A DNA stretch of 64,000 nt from Cheiracanthium punctorium (lineage: Eukaryota > Arthropoda > Arachnida > Araneae > Cheiracanthiidae): the NCBI GenBank assembly GCA_038373885.1, contig JAWZYV010012339.1, positions 124,001 through 188,000 on the forward strand, in the 5' to 3' direction. The notes under the pieces were generated by a model. That model had not been told where the DNA came from. It saw only the letters and a program-made list of their open reading frames with translations, and searched no databases. Position 1 is the first letter of the stretch; every line of letters starts with the position of its first letter. Below are positions 62,575 to 64,000 of the stretch, piece after piece. The position numbers were made by a program, and so were the translations under genes.

Positions 62575-63645
62575 TTTATAATGGTCGATTTTTTTAAAAC
62601 ATTTGAAAAAGATTATTATGAATTTGTGTTCGTTACATTTTAATGCAAGATTTTTATGGCTATCTTCATTTTCCTTCGATATATGATGACAAATATGAAA
62701 ATAACGTTTTAGCCCTCACAACAGTTTGAACTCTAAAAGGCTCTGAAAATGATTTTTATGGATTCGTGTTAGCTATATTTAGCAAGAATTTTGTGGCTAT
62801 CTCTTTTTCCCTTCGAGATATGATGGAAAATTTGTAAACAACATTTTAACCCCCTTATCCCGTTATGATGCGAATTCTAAAAAAACCTGAAAATAATTTT
62901 AAGGCATTTGTGTTCACTATATTTTTAAGCAAGAATTTTAGGCTATCTCTTCTTCCTCTGACATATGTAGGGAAATGTGAAAAGAACGTCAAAGAACATT
63001 TTGGCCCCTTACACCCACTTGGGTGCGAATTCTAAAACACCCTGAAACCGATTTTTAGGCACCCTTGTTCGCTCATTCTAAAGGAAGAATTTTATGACTA
63101 TATTTCCCTTTGAGATAGGATGGCAAATTCGATATAACGTTTTGTCCCCTTATCCTCCTTCACATGCGCATCCTAAAGAACCCAGAAAACGAGTTTTAAG
63201 CATTTGTATTCCCTATACCTTTAAGCAAGAATTTTAAAGCCATCTCTACTTTTCCTCTCATATGTCAAGAGAAATGTGAAAATAACGTTTCGGCCCCTTA
63301 CGCCCGTTTGGGTGAGAATTCTAAAAAACCCTGAAAACAACTTTTAGGTATCTGTGTTAGTTTTAAAGCAAGATTTTTACGGTTGTCTCTTTTTTCCTCT
63401 GAGATATGAAGAGAAACGTGAAAAGAATGTTAAAGGACCGTTTCGACCGTTACGCCCGTTTGGGTGCGAATTCTAAAAACCCAGAAAACAACTTTTAAGT
63501 ATTTATTTGTGTTGTTACATTTTAAAGCAAGAATTGTATGGCTATCTCTTTTTAACACTGAGTTATGAAGGGAAAAGTGAAAAGAACGTTTGGGCCGCCA
63601 TCCCTGTCTGGGTTCGAATTTTTAAAAATCGCTTCTTAAATGACG
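62575..63645. repeat. Degenerate tandem array, about 145-bp period, seven units
   Basis: Recurring landmarks are GGCTATCTCTTTTT-like, (T/G)GAGATATGA(A/T)G, GTGAAAAGAACGTTT, CCCCTTA(C/T), GGGTGCGAATTCTAAAA and CCCTGAAAA. Units start near 62658, 62790, 62942, 63097, 63240, 63383 and 63541. They are diverged, so the array is old. It is followed at 63695-63760 by CGATGATCGTCAGTCAGTCA, then GTCAGGACA and TTTATATATCAAGATAA, a phrase often seen at the end of arthropod repeats. Confidence 0.7.
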
Positions 63646-63779
63646 CCGGCCACAAAAGCTACAAGCTCCTAAAATTTCATGTCTGTACCTCCAGTAGATT
63701 TGGCTGGGCGATGATCGTCAGTCAGTCAGTCAGGACAACTTCCTTTATATATCAAGATAAAATGTTTAATTAATTATCA

Positions 63780-64000
63780 AATGTGAAATAAATGTTTGAT
63801 TAATCACATAATTAATGAAGTATGTAAATACCGAAAATAATAACCTTGCATCTTTGCCCCCCCCCCCTACCCATCGATCAAAATTATTGTTATATTTGAA
63901 GAGTTCCTATGTTTGCCATGTAGATAGTGTTATTCGTTTATTTCACCCCAGTGAATTCCCCATGCAGAATTATTTTTCACTTTCATTTTCAAAATCCTGA
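63780..64000. other. Unassigned right edge
   Basis: AT-rich with a C-run near 63859. Nothing recognisable. Confidence 0.3.

Overview
This window reads as intergenic or intronic DNA of an AT-rich animal genome, most likely an arthropod. That lineage call is inference from the mix of Tc1/mariner, pogo, hAT, SWIM-type and tRNA-SINE repeats; no host gene or rRNA fixes it. There is no operon structure, no convincing tRNA or rRNA gene, and no intact host protein-coding gene. Nearly everything identifiable is mobile DNA in different stages of decay, and many elements keep readable ends and target-site duplications (TSDs).

Layout. 0-7 kb: five copies of one 212-bp TA-flanked MITE, a P-like 3' exon, a GC-rich palindromic MITE and tRNA-derived SINEs. 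7.9-10.1 kb: a fold-back element with arms of about 0.8 kb that carry a SWIM-type transposase end in both orientations. 10.9-15.1 kb: a Tc1/mariner element (catalytic spacing D-41-D) interrupted by two hAT-type elements with exact 8-bp TSDs and by an LTR-like block. 15.1-16.3 kb: another TA MITE and a 42-bp minisatellite.

16.3-26.5 kb: the most complex nest. A single mariner-family transposase gene is cut in two by an insert of about 8.6 kb. The insert is bounded by GTGAC-rich arms, then by inverted CCCAGCAAACACAC ends. Inside lie a 3.05-kb TIR transposon (TTAGGGTGTCCCAA ends) with a decayed but almost complete transposon gene, and two hAT-type MITEs.

28-36 kb: a Tc1 remnant, SINEs of a second subfamily, a hAT end, a short hAT with exact TSD, and a 0.5-kb palindromic MITE. 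36-51 kb: AT-rich and emptier, with a pogo/Tigger deletion derivative, a pogo-like MITE split by a SINE, a second copy of the palindromic MITE, microsatellites and one weak candidate exon. 51-64 kb: more SINEs with TSDs, an identical-unit 48-bp minisatellite next to a promoter-like GC block, a 959-bp hAT with exact TSD, two long minisatellite arrays, a hAT family with inner tandem repeats, and a retroposon 3' end with a stem-loop and ACA tail.

Nothing here acts as a coordinated gene set. The value of the window is its insertion stratigraphy and several element families with unusual architecture.
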